Of a stretch of DNA of 8,035 bases, positions 1 through 5,672 are shown one piece after another. Source of the stretch: Thermoleophilia bacterium (GTDB lineage: Bacteria > Actinomycetota > Thermoleophilia > RBG-16-64-13); assembly GCA_016929985.1 (NCBI GenBank), contig JAFGIH010000723.1, positions 1 through 8,035 of the forward strand, read 5' to 3'. The first letter of the stretch is position 1. Each line of letters begins with the position of its first letter. The position numbers and the translations under genes are program-made. The notes beneath the pieces were generated by a model. It ran no database searches and was not told the DNA's origin. It worked only from the letters and a program-made list of their open reading frames with translations.

Positions 1-1010
1 CGCACGGGCAGGTGCGGCCGATCGCCGAGCCATTCGAGGTCGCCAATCGCAAGGGCGTACTGGAGTACCTGATGTTCCCCGGAGACCGATCGCTGGGAGC
101 AAGCGCAGAGAACGTGATCCAGTGCTGTTGCGCCAGTCTGACAGAGAAGCCAGGCGTCTCAGATCCGGCCACCTACGACGAGTATGGCGCCGCGGATACA
201 GACAACTCCGTGGTGCCACTGGTGGTGTACATGCCCGAGCCGGTCCGGAAGGCAGGGGCGTTCACGCTCGACGACCTGCGGACCATCGTGGCCAAGGACA
301 AAGGCTGGGCCCCCGGGCCGAATGCCGGGTGGCGGCGGCTTGATGAAGAGACGCAGACGAACGAACCGGAGCCCGGCGTGCCCGAGCGCTCGAATGATGA
401 CGGCCAGCGTACCGACGAGGCGCAACTAGCCGACCTCGAAGCTGACGCGAACGCGCGTCTCAAGCAGTGGGAGGCTGAGCGCGCCGCCAGCACGAACCGC
501 TACAAGAACAAGGCACCCAAGGAACTGAACGACCTCCACGCGAACTTCGACAGCCAGGTCGCGCGCCTGCGGGAAAACAAACGGTCCGCCGAGCTGAACA
601 ACACCGGGTGGGGTGCCGGCGACGAGGAAGCGCTTCAGATGAAGATCGAGCGTCTGAACGACATCCGGGCCGAGGTCGCCAGCCGTCGACAGTACTACGG
701 GATACAGCGCCAGATCAAAGCGATCGAGATGAGCCGGGAGCGCGGGGTGCCGGTACTGGAACGCTCACAGGTAGAGTCGCTCCTGGGCAACGTGGGGGAC
801 GCCTACGCAGACGCCGGCGTCCGCGGCCGGGGATACACGCCCGAGGCCTTCCACGTCTCCCACCTGTCCGGACGGCCGGTGCGTTGGTACGTGACCCTCC
901 CGGATGGCCGGATCGCCCATCCCGATGAAATCCACGAGGCGCGGCAGCGGGGGCGCTTGGCTGTCATCGACAACATCGTGCCAGATGACCGCGACTGGAC
1001 ACAAGACTAG
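1..1010 (+). CDS. MuF/SPP1 gp7-like head morphogenesis protein, 5'-partial, with long C-terminal extension
   Basis: The reading frame is open from the left edge (first full codon at 3) to TAG at 1008-1010, so the true start lies upstream; the GTG at 12 is internal. The first ~45 visible residues (GQVRPIAEPF, then LMFPGDRSLGAS and NVIQCCC, nt 6-131) match the C-terminal signature of phage Mu gpF / SPP1 gp7 minor head proteins, which sit in the prohead near the portal. The usual final Cys-Arg-Cys reads Cys-Cys-Cys here. In that family the protein normally ends soon after this signature. Here about 290 more residues follow: a linker, the peptide KDKGWAPGPNAGWRR (294-338), an acidic linker, a charged Glu/Arg/Lys/Ala-rich probable coiled coil (about nt 410-740), and a small C-terminal domain ending in an Asp-rich tail. 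I do not recognise that last domain. The MuF family call is confident; the role of the extension is unknown. Confidence 0.8.
   Translation, partial: HGQVRPIAEPFEVANRKGVLEYLMFPGDRSLGASAENVIQCCCASLTEKPGVSDPATYDEYGAADTDNSVVPLVVYMPEPVRKAGAFTLDDLRTIVAKDKGWAPGPNAGWRRLDEETQTNEPEPGVPERSNDDGQRTDEAQLADLEADANARLKQWEAERAASTNRYKNKAPKELNDLHANFDSQVARLRENKRSAELNNTGWGAGDEEALQMKIERLNDIRAEVASRRQYYGIQRQIKAIEMSRERGVPVLERSQVESLLGNVGDAYADAGVRGRGYTPEAFHVSHLSGRPVRWYVTLPDGRIAHPDEIHEARQRGRLAVIDNIVPDDRDWTQD
294..338 (+). repeat. Coding repeat copy 1: KDKGWAPGPNAGWRR peptide
   Basis: This 45-nt segment inside the MuF-like gene encodes the 15-residue peptide found again at 1159-1203 and 2449-2493. It differs from copy 3 at 3 of 45 bases, all synonymous, and from copy 2 at 7 bases, of which only the CGG-to-AAG change alters a residue (Arg to Lys). 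It is preceded by Val-Ala and followed by Leu and an acidic linker. Confidence 0.95.
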
Positions 1011-1098
1011 TCCTTCATGCTTGCAGACCGGCATGACCGACTTCATCCGCACGAGCTCGACCCGGCATCAAAGCCGCGCCCGCAGAGGATCACCCGAC

Positions 1099-1106
1099 AA
1101 GGAAGG
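1099..1106 (+). promoter_or_regulatory. Ribosome binding site fixing the start of the protease gene
   Basis: AAGGAAGG lies 7 nt before ATG 1114. In-frame alternatives at 904 (inside the upstream gene) and 1033 have no comparable site, so 1114 is the preferred start. Confidence 0.75.
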
Positions 1107-1113
1107 ATTCATC

Positions 1114-2952
1114 ATGGATCTTGTACCCATAGCCCGTGAGAGCTTCGAGGCGGTCCTGAAGGACAAAGGCTGGGCGCCGGGGCCGAACGCGGGGTGGAAG
1201 CGCATCGGCCTCGACGACCCCGATATAACCGGGGGTATGAGCGACAGGTCCACTCCACGACTCGACGCCTGGCATCACTCGCAAACGGCATCGACACCGG
1301 GGGAGCGAGCCCACGCTGCTGCCGAATATGAGCGCCTCGCCAACGAGGAAGAAGGGCAAGACGGCCGCTCAGCCGAGAGCAAGAGCCCGGATGACATCAG
1401 GCATAGGGCTTGGGAGCGAGCGACCGAGGACCGACAGCGTCTTGGTCTTAAGCCCGTTCCCGAGGACCAGGTCGACCAGCTAGAAGCGCTTGCCCGTAGT
1501 GGGGAGCCGGCGCCGAGCGGAGACCGTATCACGCCGGAATATCTCCGCGGGCAGATAGCACAGAACGAGAATGCCATCAAAAGCTGGTACGGCTTCGGCG
1601 AGCAACCGGGTACCGAGTCCGGCGATGATGCGGTCGCAACGCTCTGGGCTAGAAACGATGTCTATAGGCAAGTGCTCGATCGACTCGGTGAAGCTGCCCA
1701 AGGTGGCCGTACCGCTGTCGCTGACTACCTCGGCCAAACCATCGACTACGGTGGGGAGGAAATGACCATCGGCGAGGTCATGGCTGACCTGCGCACCCTG
1801 CCGCAGTGGACCCAAGAGATGGAGAACGCCTACATCGCGGGCGCTCTTACCGCCAAGCACAGGCGCGAGGGCGTCCACAAGCTCATCCCCTTCCTCATCC
1901 CGGTCGAGAAGTCCGGCGAACCCGAGCGTCGCATCACCCTGGGGGTGGTGCTAGAGCCGGGGACCGAAGACGAACAAGGCGACGTGATGACGCCCGAGGA
2001 CATCGAGAAGGCCGCCCACCAGTGGATGATCGACTCTCAAGCGGCCGGGGACATGCACCGCTCCGTCGTCAAGGGTGCAAAACCGGTCGAAAGCTACATC
2101 GCGCCGTGCGACTTCACGGTCGAGACGGCTGACGGACCCGAGAAGGTGCTCCAAGGCTCGTGGCTGCTCGCGATGCGGTGGCCCGAGGAGCAGTGGGAGA
2201 AGGTCAAGAAGGGTGAGTACACCGGGTACTCCGTGGGGGGCCAGGGAGTGCGCACGCCGCTGGAACGCGTCGACAAGGCCGGACGAGGCCGCATGGGTGG
2301 CCCACTAGCCGCGGGACCAGACGGAGCCTGCGTATGCCCGAGCTGCGGGCATCGTGAAGCGCACGACGCGGGAGAGCCGTGCACTGACCTAGCCTGCCCC
2401 GAGTGCGGCACGATGATGGTCCGCGAAGAGGTAGATGGTCGAGTCCTCAAGGACAAGGGCTGGGCCCCAGGGCCGAACGCCGGGTGGCGGCGGATAGTAG
2501 GAGACGAAGAAGAGGCGTCCCCATCCGACCCGATAGCGGAGATGGAGAACAAGCTCCGAGCCGCGAATAGTGCCAAGCCCGACCGGTTCAAGAACGTGGC
2601 CGGGCAGATGCTCCTGCCCGCCAGTCTTGAGGCCAAGCTTCCGGCTCTGTATTCGCAAGAGAACATCGACGACCCCGTGATCGTGGCCCATTTCTTCAAC
2701 CCGGCCGGCCAGGGTGATTGGTACATCTACGAGGGTCAGCGCGAGGAAGACGACTACACCATGTTCGGCTGGGGCGGGGTGGGAGACCCCGATGACTACG
2801 AACTCGGCTACAGCAGCCTGGCAGAGATGGCTGCGGTGAGAGGGCCTCTAGGGATCGGCATTGAACGCGACAAGTTCTGGCAACCCGCGCCCTTGTCACA
2901 GGTGAAGGACAGAGCGAAGCCGCGCGAGAAGCGGCGGGAAGGGAGCCTATGA
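1114..2952 (+). CDS. XkdF-like prohead maturation protease with N-terminal insertion, zinc ribbon and C-terminal DUF2958 domain
   Basis: 612 residues from ATG 1114. Residues ~256-380 (LIPFLIPVEK, GDVMTPEDIEKAAHQWM, DMH, VESYI, GSWLLAMRWPEEQWEKVKKG, GYSVGG) match the XkdF-like / Peptidase_S78_2 serine protease family, which processes phage proheads. His315 and Ser373 are the likely catalytic residues by family pattern. Residues 406-431 form a zinc ribbon (C408-x2-C411 and C428-x2-C431, plus C406 and C423). Residues ~497-599 (MLLPASLEAKLPALYSQE, HFFNP, WYIYEG, ELGYSSLAEM, GPLGIGIERD) match DUF2958, usually a small stand-alone protein of unknown function. The peptide KDKGWAPGPNAGW(K/R)R occurs at residues 16-30 and 446-460, the second copy exactly between zinc ribbon and DUF2958. 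Residues ~31-250 are charged, helical-looking and unrecognised; ordinary family members lack such a region. The stop overlaps the next start (ATGATG), suggesting translational coupling. The protease call is strong; the roles of the added domains are unknown. Confidence 0.85.
   Translation: MDLVPIARESFEAVLKDKGWAPGPNAGWKRIGLDDPDITGGMSDRSTPRLDAWHHSQTASTPGERAHAAAEYERLANEEEGQDGRSAESKSPDDIRHRAWERATEDRQRLGLKPVPEDQVDQLEALARSGEPAPSGDRITPEYLRGQIAQNENAIKSWYGFGEQPGTESGDDAVATLWARNDVYRQVLDRLGEAAQGGRTAVADYLGQTIDYGGEEMTIGEVMADLRTLPQWTQEMENAYIAGALTAKHRREGVHKLIPFLIPVEKSGEPERRITLGVVLEPGTEDEQGDVMTPEDIEKAAHQWMIDSQAAGDMHRSVVKGAKPVESYIAPCDFTVETADGPEKVLQGSWLLAMRWPEEQWEKVKKGEYTGYSVGGQGVRTPLERVDKAGRGRMGGPLAAGPDGACVCPSCGHREAHDAGEPCTDLACPECGTMMVREEVDGRVLKDKGWAPGPNAGWRRIVGDEEEASPSDPIAEMENKLRAANSAKPDRFKNVAGQMLLPASLEAKLPALYSQENIDDPVIVAHFFNPAGQGDWYIYEGQREEDDYTMFGWGGVGDPDDYELGYSSLAEMAAVRGPLGIGIERDKFWQPAPLSQVKDRAKPREKRREGSL
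1159..1203 (+). repeat. Coding repeat copy 2: KDKGWAPGPNAGWKR peptide
   Basis: Residues 16-30 of the protease, close to its N-terminus, preceded by Val-Leu. The only residue change from the other two copies is Arg to Lys at position 14. It is followed by an acidic linker (IGLDDPDITGG) and the unrecognised helical region. Confidence 0.95.
2449..2493 (+). repeat. Coding repeat copy 3: KDKGWAPGPNAGWRR peptide
   Basis: Residues 446-460 of the protease, lying between the zinc ribbon and the DUF2958 domain. The peptide is identical to copy 1, and like copy 2 it is preceded by Val-Leu. It is followed by the acidic linker IVGDEEEASPSDP. Confidence 0.95.
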
Positions 2953-3485
2953 TGGCCAACCGCCTGACCGAGCTGAACGTCGATGAGGTGTCCATCGTGA
3001 CCAAGGGCGCGAACCGGAAGCGCTTCCTCATCTGCAAGTCATCCAACAAACACACCGACGGACCGCCGCTACTGCGGCGGGTCAAGGAAGTACTGCGAAA
3101 AGCGGCCGGCAACTCCGGCCCAACCACGGAGGTAGACGACATGACGGCCGAAGAGATCAAGAAGGCGATCGCGGATGGGGCAAGCCTGGCGCTGGCCCCG
3201 GTCATCGAGCGGATCGAGAAGCTGGAGGCGGTGCCTCCGGTCGAGCCCGCCGCAACGGAGCCGGTCGAGAAGAGCGAGCCAACGGTCACCGACGCGCCCG
3301 ATGCGGCCGCCATCGCGAAGATGGTCACCGACGGCATCGCGGCGGCCACGACGCCGCTCAGCGAGCGGATCGAGAAGCTGGAAAACGTCCAGGGGATGCG
3401 CCAGAGCGGCGCTGAGGACCAGGGCGCCCACCAGATCGAGAAGAAAGCCGGCGGATTCTGGGAAGGCTCCGGCGTCCTGTTGTAA
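2949..3485 (+). CDS. Probable phage scaffold (capsid assembly) protein
   Basis: 178 residues, starting at ATG 2949 (or the adjacent ATG 2952) after a GGAAGGGA Shine-Dalgarno at about 2937-2944, and overlapping the protease stop. The N-terminus (RLTELNVDEVSIVTKGANRK, then RFLICK) has the "L.VDEVS.V..GAN...FL..K" pattern seen in phage proteins next to XkdF-type proteases. The rest is low-complexity, acidic and helical, rich in Ala, Glu, Pro and Lys. Two copies of a ~24-residue helix unit ending in ERIEKLE lie at residues 70-93 and 122-145. The C-terminus is a short aromatic/hydrophobic tail (GGFWEGSGVLL) of the sort that could contact the shell protein. Position between protease and major capsid gene, helical composition and size all fit an internal scaffold that is degraded or expelled during maturation. 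The exact family was not established. Confidence 0.65.
   Translation: MMANRLTELNVDEVSIVTKGANRKRFLICKSSNKHTDGPPLLRRVKEVLRKAAGNSGPTTEVDDMTAEEIKKAIADGASLALAPVIERIEKLEAVPPVEPAATEPVEKSEPTVTDAPDAAAIAKMVTDGIAAATTPLSERIEKLENVQGMRQSGAEDQGAHQIEKKAGGFWEGSGVLL
3156..3227 (+). repeat. Internal helix repeat unit 1 of the scaffold gene
   Basis: Encodes residues 70-93, pattern I-x-K-x-I-x-D-G-(x3)-A-(x2)-P-V-x-ERIEKLE. It pairs with 3312-3383 at an offset of exactly 156 nt (52 codons). The two share an identical 21-nt run at 3206-3226 and 3362-3382. Confidence 0.8.
3312..3383 (+). repeat. Internal helix repeat unit 2 of the scaffold gene
   Basis: Encodes residues 122-145, with Ile122, Lys124, Asp128-Gly129, Ala133, Pro136 and Glu139-Glu145 matching unit 1 residue for residue. 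The pairing indicates an internal duplication in a coiled-coil scaffold. Confidence 0.8.
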
Positions 3486-3492
3486 CCCCCCC

Positions 3493-3510
3493 GGCCGCGA
3501 TTCCGCGGCC
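3493..3510 (+). other. GC-rich stem-loop just after the scaffold stop codon
   Basis: A perfect 7-bp stem (GGCCGCG / CGCGGCC) with loop ATTC begins 8 nt after the scaffold stop. It lacks a T-tract, so alone it is not a canonical terminator; it may add stability to the 3' end or assist the terminator at 3534-3555. Confidence 0.5.
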
Positions 3511-3533
3511 ACCCACCACCACGCAAGCCCACT

Positions 3534-3555
3534 AGGCCCCACCCGGGGCCTTTTT
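3534..3555 (+). terminator. Rho-independent terminator between scaffold and major capsid genes
   Basis: A GGCCCC / GGGGCC stem (extended by an A-T pair) with loop ACCC is followed directly by TTTTT. This is a canonical intrinsic terminator on the + strand. It would let the capsid gene be expressed differently from the assembly genes, although no promoter is obvious between 3556 and 3590. Confidence 0.8.
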
Positions 3556-3590
3556 CATGCCCGCATTCCTGCGAGAAAGGAAGGTCCGCC

Positions 3591-4535
3591 ATGGATCCCG
3601 TTGTTGCAATCGACAACATCCGCAAATTCGTCACGAGCGACGTGACCTACGGTCTGCTGAACCCAGAGCAGGCCAAGCAGTTCTACGTCCAGGCGTTCGA
3701 GGTCCTGGAATTCTCGAAGCTCCACCGCAAGGAGCGTAAGAGCGCCAAGACCGGTGAGCTCGACAAGCTGGGTATCGGGTCTCGCCTCCTGCGCGCCAAG
3801 ACCGAAGGGCCGGCCGGCGACGACGGCTACCGCGTCGCGCCCACGTTTGGCCAGGTGCCGTACACCTGCGTCCGCATCAAGCTGCCCTGGGAGGTCTCCG
3901 AAGAGACCCTGCATGACAACATCGAAGGCGAGGGCCTCGAGACCAAGTTCATGGGGATGCTGACCACCCAGATGGGCATCGACCTGGAGGACCTGCACTG
4001 GAACTCCGACACGGCCGCTGGAGCCGGCCCCGACCAGGCCTTCCTGACCCTGAACGACGGATGGCTGAAGCAGCTCTCTGCCGGCGCGCACGTGGTCGAC
4101 GCCTCCGTCGGATTCACCGACACGAAGATCGCGAAGGACAAGTTCTTCGCCGCCGTCATGGCCATGCCGGAGAAGTATCTCAGCAACCCGCGGCTGGCCT
4201 GGATGATGAACAAGGTCACGGAGTACGCCTGGATCGAGTACGTCTCCAGCCGTGCCACCGGTGCCGGTGACCTCGCCCTGCTGGGAGCCGCCGCGCAGAC
4301 GCCCCTGGGTTACCCGACCGTGAAGGTGCCGTCGCTGGCCAACGGCATCGTGGTCCTGTCTGACCCGATGAACTTCATCGCGGTCAACACCTGGGACGTG
4401 CGGATCCGCAAGACGAGCGAAGGCAAGAGCGCCGTCATGAACGACATGCGCTACGGCTCGATCTACCTGGATGACGACCCGGTCATCGAGGAACCCGACG
4501 CTGCGGTGATCATCGAGAACATGACGATCGTCTAG
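3591..4535 (+). CDS. Major capsid protein (HK97 fold)
   Basis: 314 residues, with a good Shine-Dalgarno (GGAAGG, 3579-3584) 6 nt before ATG 3591. Residues 98-110 (LPWEVSEETLHDN), 129-141 (GIDLEDLHWNSDT) and 155-162 (NDGWLKQL) match the pattern of HK97-fold shell proteins of the group with a conserved W-(D/E)-VS-(D/E)-E-x-L-x-DN helix and GxDLE..xWN(S/G)D segment. Length is normal for a shell protein without a fused protease or scaffold domain, in keeping with the separate protease and scaffold genes upstream. It forms the icosahedral capsid lattice. The codons look cleaner and more GC-ending than in the two upstream composite genes, as expected for a highly expressed gene. Confidence 0.85.
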   Translation: MDPVVAIDNIRKFVTSDVTYGLLNPEQAKQFYVQAFEVLEFSKLHRKERKSAKTGELDKLGIGSRLLRAKTEGPAGDDGYRVAPTFGQVPYTCVRIKLPWEVSEETLHDNIEGEGLETKFMGMLTTQMGIDLEDLHWNSDTAAGAGPDQAFLTLNDGWLKQLSAGAHVVDASVGFTDTKIAKDKFFAAVMAMPEKYLSNPRLAWMMNKVTEYAWIEYVSSRATGAGDLALLGAAAQTPLGYPTVKVPSLANGIVVLSDPMNFIAVNTWDVRIRKTSEGKSAVMNDMRYGSIYLDDDPVIEEPDAAVIIENMTIV

Positions 4536-4568
4536 CAGCCGCGCCCCACACCGTCAACCGCTCCTACC

Positions 4569-4608
4569 GCTCGGCGCTCTTGGCGCACAGATCCCAAGAG
4601 CGCCGAGC
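4569..4608 (+). other. Large perfect stem-loop downstream of the major capsid gene
   Basis: A 15-bp perfect inverted repeat (left arm 4569-4583, right arm 4594-4608) around a 10-nt loop lies 33 nt past the capsid stop. No T-tract follows, so it is not a standard terminator. It may protect the 3' end of capsid mRNA, act as a weak or Rho-assisted terminator, or be a processing site. Confidence 0.65.
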
Positions 4609-4629
4609 CGCAATACCTCAAGAGGAAGA

Positions 4630-4635
4630 GGAGGT
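4630..4635 (+). promoter_or_regulatory. Ribosome binding site deciding a GTG start
   Basis: GGAGGT within a purine-rich tract (from 4622) sits 4 nt before GTG 4640. A longer in-frame extension back to TTG 4580 would run through the stem-loop and has no ribosome binding site. Confidence 0.7.
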
Positions 4636-4639
4636 CCCC

Positions 4640-5116
4640 GTGGCATCAAAGAACCAACAGCCTGCCCCCGAGCCCGAGCCCGTAGAGCAGGCCCCTGGGC
4701 CTGAGCAGGGCGAGCCCGAGACCGTTCCCCCCGCTCTCGAGCCCGAGGCAGCGCCGGAAACGCAGACCGGTCCGACTCCATCCGGGATGAAGGCCCTGGA
4801 GGAGGCCGCCGCAGAGCCGTCCCCAGACCCGGCCCCCGCTGCGGAAAACATGCTCCTCAAGGAGACCATCATTCTGAACGGCCCCGCATCCTTCGGTCCG
4901 GTCACCATCGCGGGCCAGGCGACGCGGTGCAAGAAGGACGTGCTCTACTGGGTCCCCAACATGGCCGAACGGGTAGAGATCCTGGGGACCGGCCGTTTCC
5001 GGGTCGCAACCGTTGCGGACCTGGAGCGTGCAGGACAACCGTCGGCAGGGCCGGGTGGCGCCATCACGCGCGACCTGCTCCCACCGGGCGCCATCAAGGG
5101 CGGGCTCAGCCGGTAG
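4640..5116 (+). CDS. Hypothetical phage structural protein with Pro/Glu-rich N-terminus
   Basis: 158 residues from GTG 4640. Residues 1 to about 70 are almost entirely Pro, Glu, Ala and Gln, surely disordered, possibly a flexible tether. Residues ~72-130 form a compact domain (KETIILNGPASFGPVTIAGQ, then CKKDVLYWVPNMAERVEILG and FRVATVADLERAG). The C-terminal tail is Gly/Pro-rich. I do not recognise the family. Position between the major capsid gene and the connector genes suggests a capsid accessory protein (decoration, or a head-tail interface component). It is followed after 37 nt by the next structural gene. Confidence 0.6.
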   Translation: MASKNQQPAPEPEPVEQAPGPEQGEPETVPPALEPEAAPETQTGPTPSGMKALEEAAAEPSPDPAPAAENMLLKETIILNGPASFGPVTIAGQATRCKKDVLYWVPNMAERVEILGTGRFRVATVADLERAGQPSAGPGGAITRDLLPPGAIKGGLSR

Positions 5117-5153
5117 ACAACCAAACCCTTCTCACCCAAGGAGATGATCGACC

Positions 5154-5645
5154 ATGGGACTCATACACGCACTACGACCCGGAGAGCTTGGCACTCCGGA
5201 GTTCATGCAGGCGATCAAGGCGCTCACCCAACTGGCTGATCTGGCCTCGGGTGGGAGCCTCGTTTGCCCCGCCCAGCCTGACGCCGCCGCGTCCTCGGCG
5301 GCAGCCCTCAACTCCGCAGCGGCCGGGACGGTCACCAAGACGGTCCGACTGGAACTCGTCGACGGCAACAACGTGCGCCAGACGTGGTTCAACGGCCAAG
5401 CGAATCTGACCCCGATCGAGACAGTCACCGACGCGAACGTGGCGGCACCGACGGTGGCCGGCGGCAACACGGTCAACTTCGTCGACGGCGTAGCCACGGT
5501 GGTGATCACCTACGACACCGACGCCGGGGCCACCAAGACCTACGTCGCGGGAGAGACCGTGGGATTCACCACGGCGATCGCCGACATTCTCGGCGTGACC
5601 GTCAATGTGGCGGGTGCCGGATTCACCGACACGCTCGTCGCCTAG
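5154..5645 (+). CDS. Probable capsid decoration or fibre-like structural protein (beta-rich)
   Basis: 163 residues, ATG 5154, with AAGGAG (5138-5143) 10 nt upstream. After a short helical N-terminus (~residues 13-32) and an Ala/Ser-rich linker comes a beta-rich domain with alternating hydrophobic strands (VRLELVDGNNVRQTWFNGQ; VNFVDGVATVVITYDTD; an ILGVTVNVAG end). This "V..vdG.a.v.i..d" pattern is common in small phage capsid and tail-surface proteins with immunoglobulin-like or similar beta folds. The location just after the major capsid region supports a decoration or fibre role, but the specific family was not recognised. Confidence 0.55.
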   Translation: MGLIHALRPGELGTPEFMQAIKALTQLADLASGGSLVCPAQPDAAASSAAALNSAAAGTVTKTVRLELVDGNNVRQTWFNGQANLTPIETVTDANVAAPTVAGGNTVNFVDGVATVVITYDTDAGATKTYVAGETVGFTTAIADILGVTVNVAGAGFTDTLVA

Positions 5646-5672
5646 CAAGAACCTAACCGAAGGCGGTCAGCC

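Noticed and set aside
740..1010. Assigning a specific toxin activity to the MuF C-terminal domain
   Set aside because: No catalytic motif I can identify; only the analogy to toxin-bearing MuF proteins supports it, so it stays a hypothesis.
904..1113. Upstream extension of the protease reading frame, including in-frame ATG codons at 904 and 1033
   Set aside because: It overlaps the MuF gene in another frame, has no good ribosome binding site and encodes arginine/serine-rich shadow sequence; ATG 1114 has AAGGAAGG at good spacing.
1011..1113. Possible promoter or small gene in the gap between the MuF and protease genes
   Set aside because: No convincing -35/-10 pair, hairpin or ribosome-bound small frame was found in these 103 nt, apart from the protease ribosome binding site.
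294..2493. Idea that the three peptide repeats are copies of a mobile DNA element
   Set aside because: No flanking inverted repeats or target duplications; all copies are in frame and differences are synonymous apart from one conservative Arg/Lys exchange, which fits protein-level selection better.
2696..3634. Long minus-strand open frame (312 codons), and another at 2094-2726
   Set aside because: They lie antisense to well-supported genes, have Ser/Pro/Arg-rich shadow composition typical of GC-rich DNA and no ribosome binding site or recognisable domain.
4580..4639. Extension of the 4640 gene back to a TTG at 4580
   Set aside because: It runs through the loop and right arm of the stem-loop, with no ribosome binding site; GTG 4640 has GGAGGT directly upstream.
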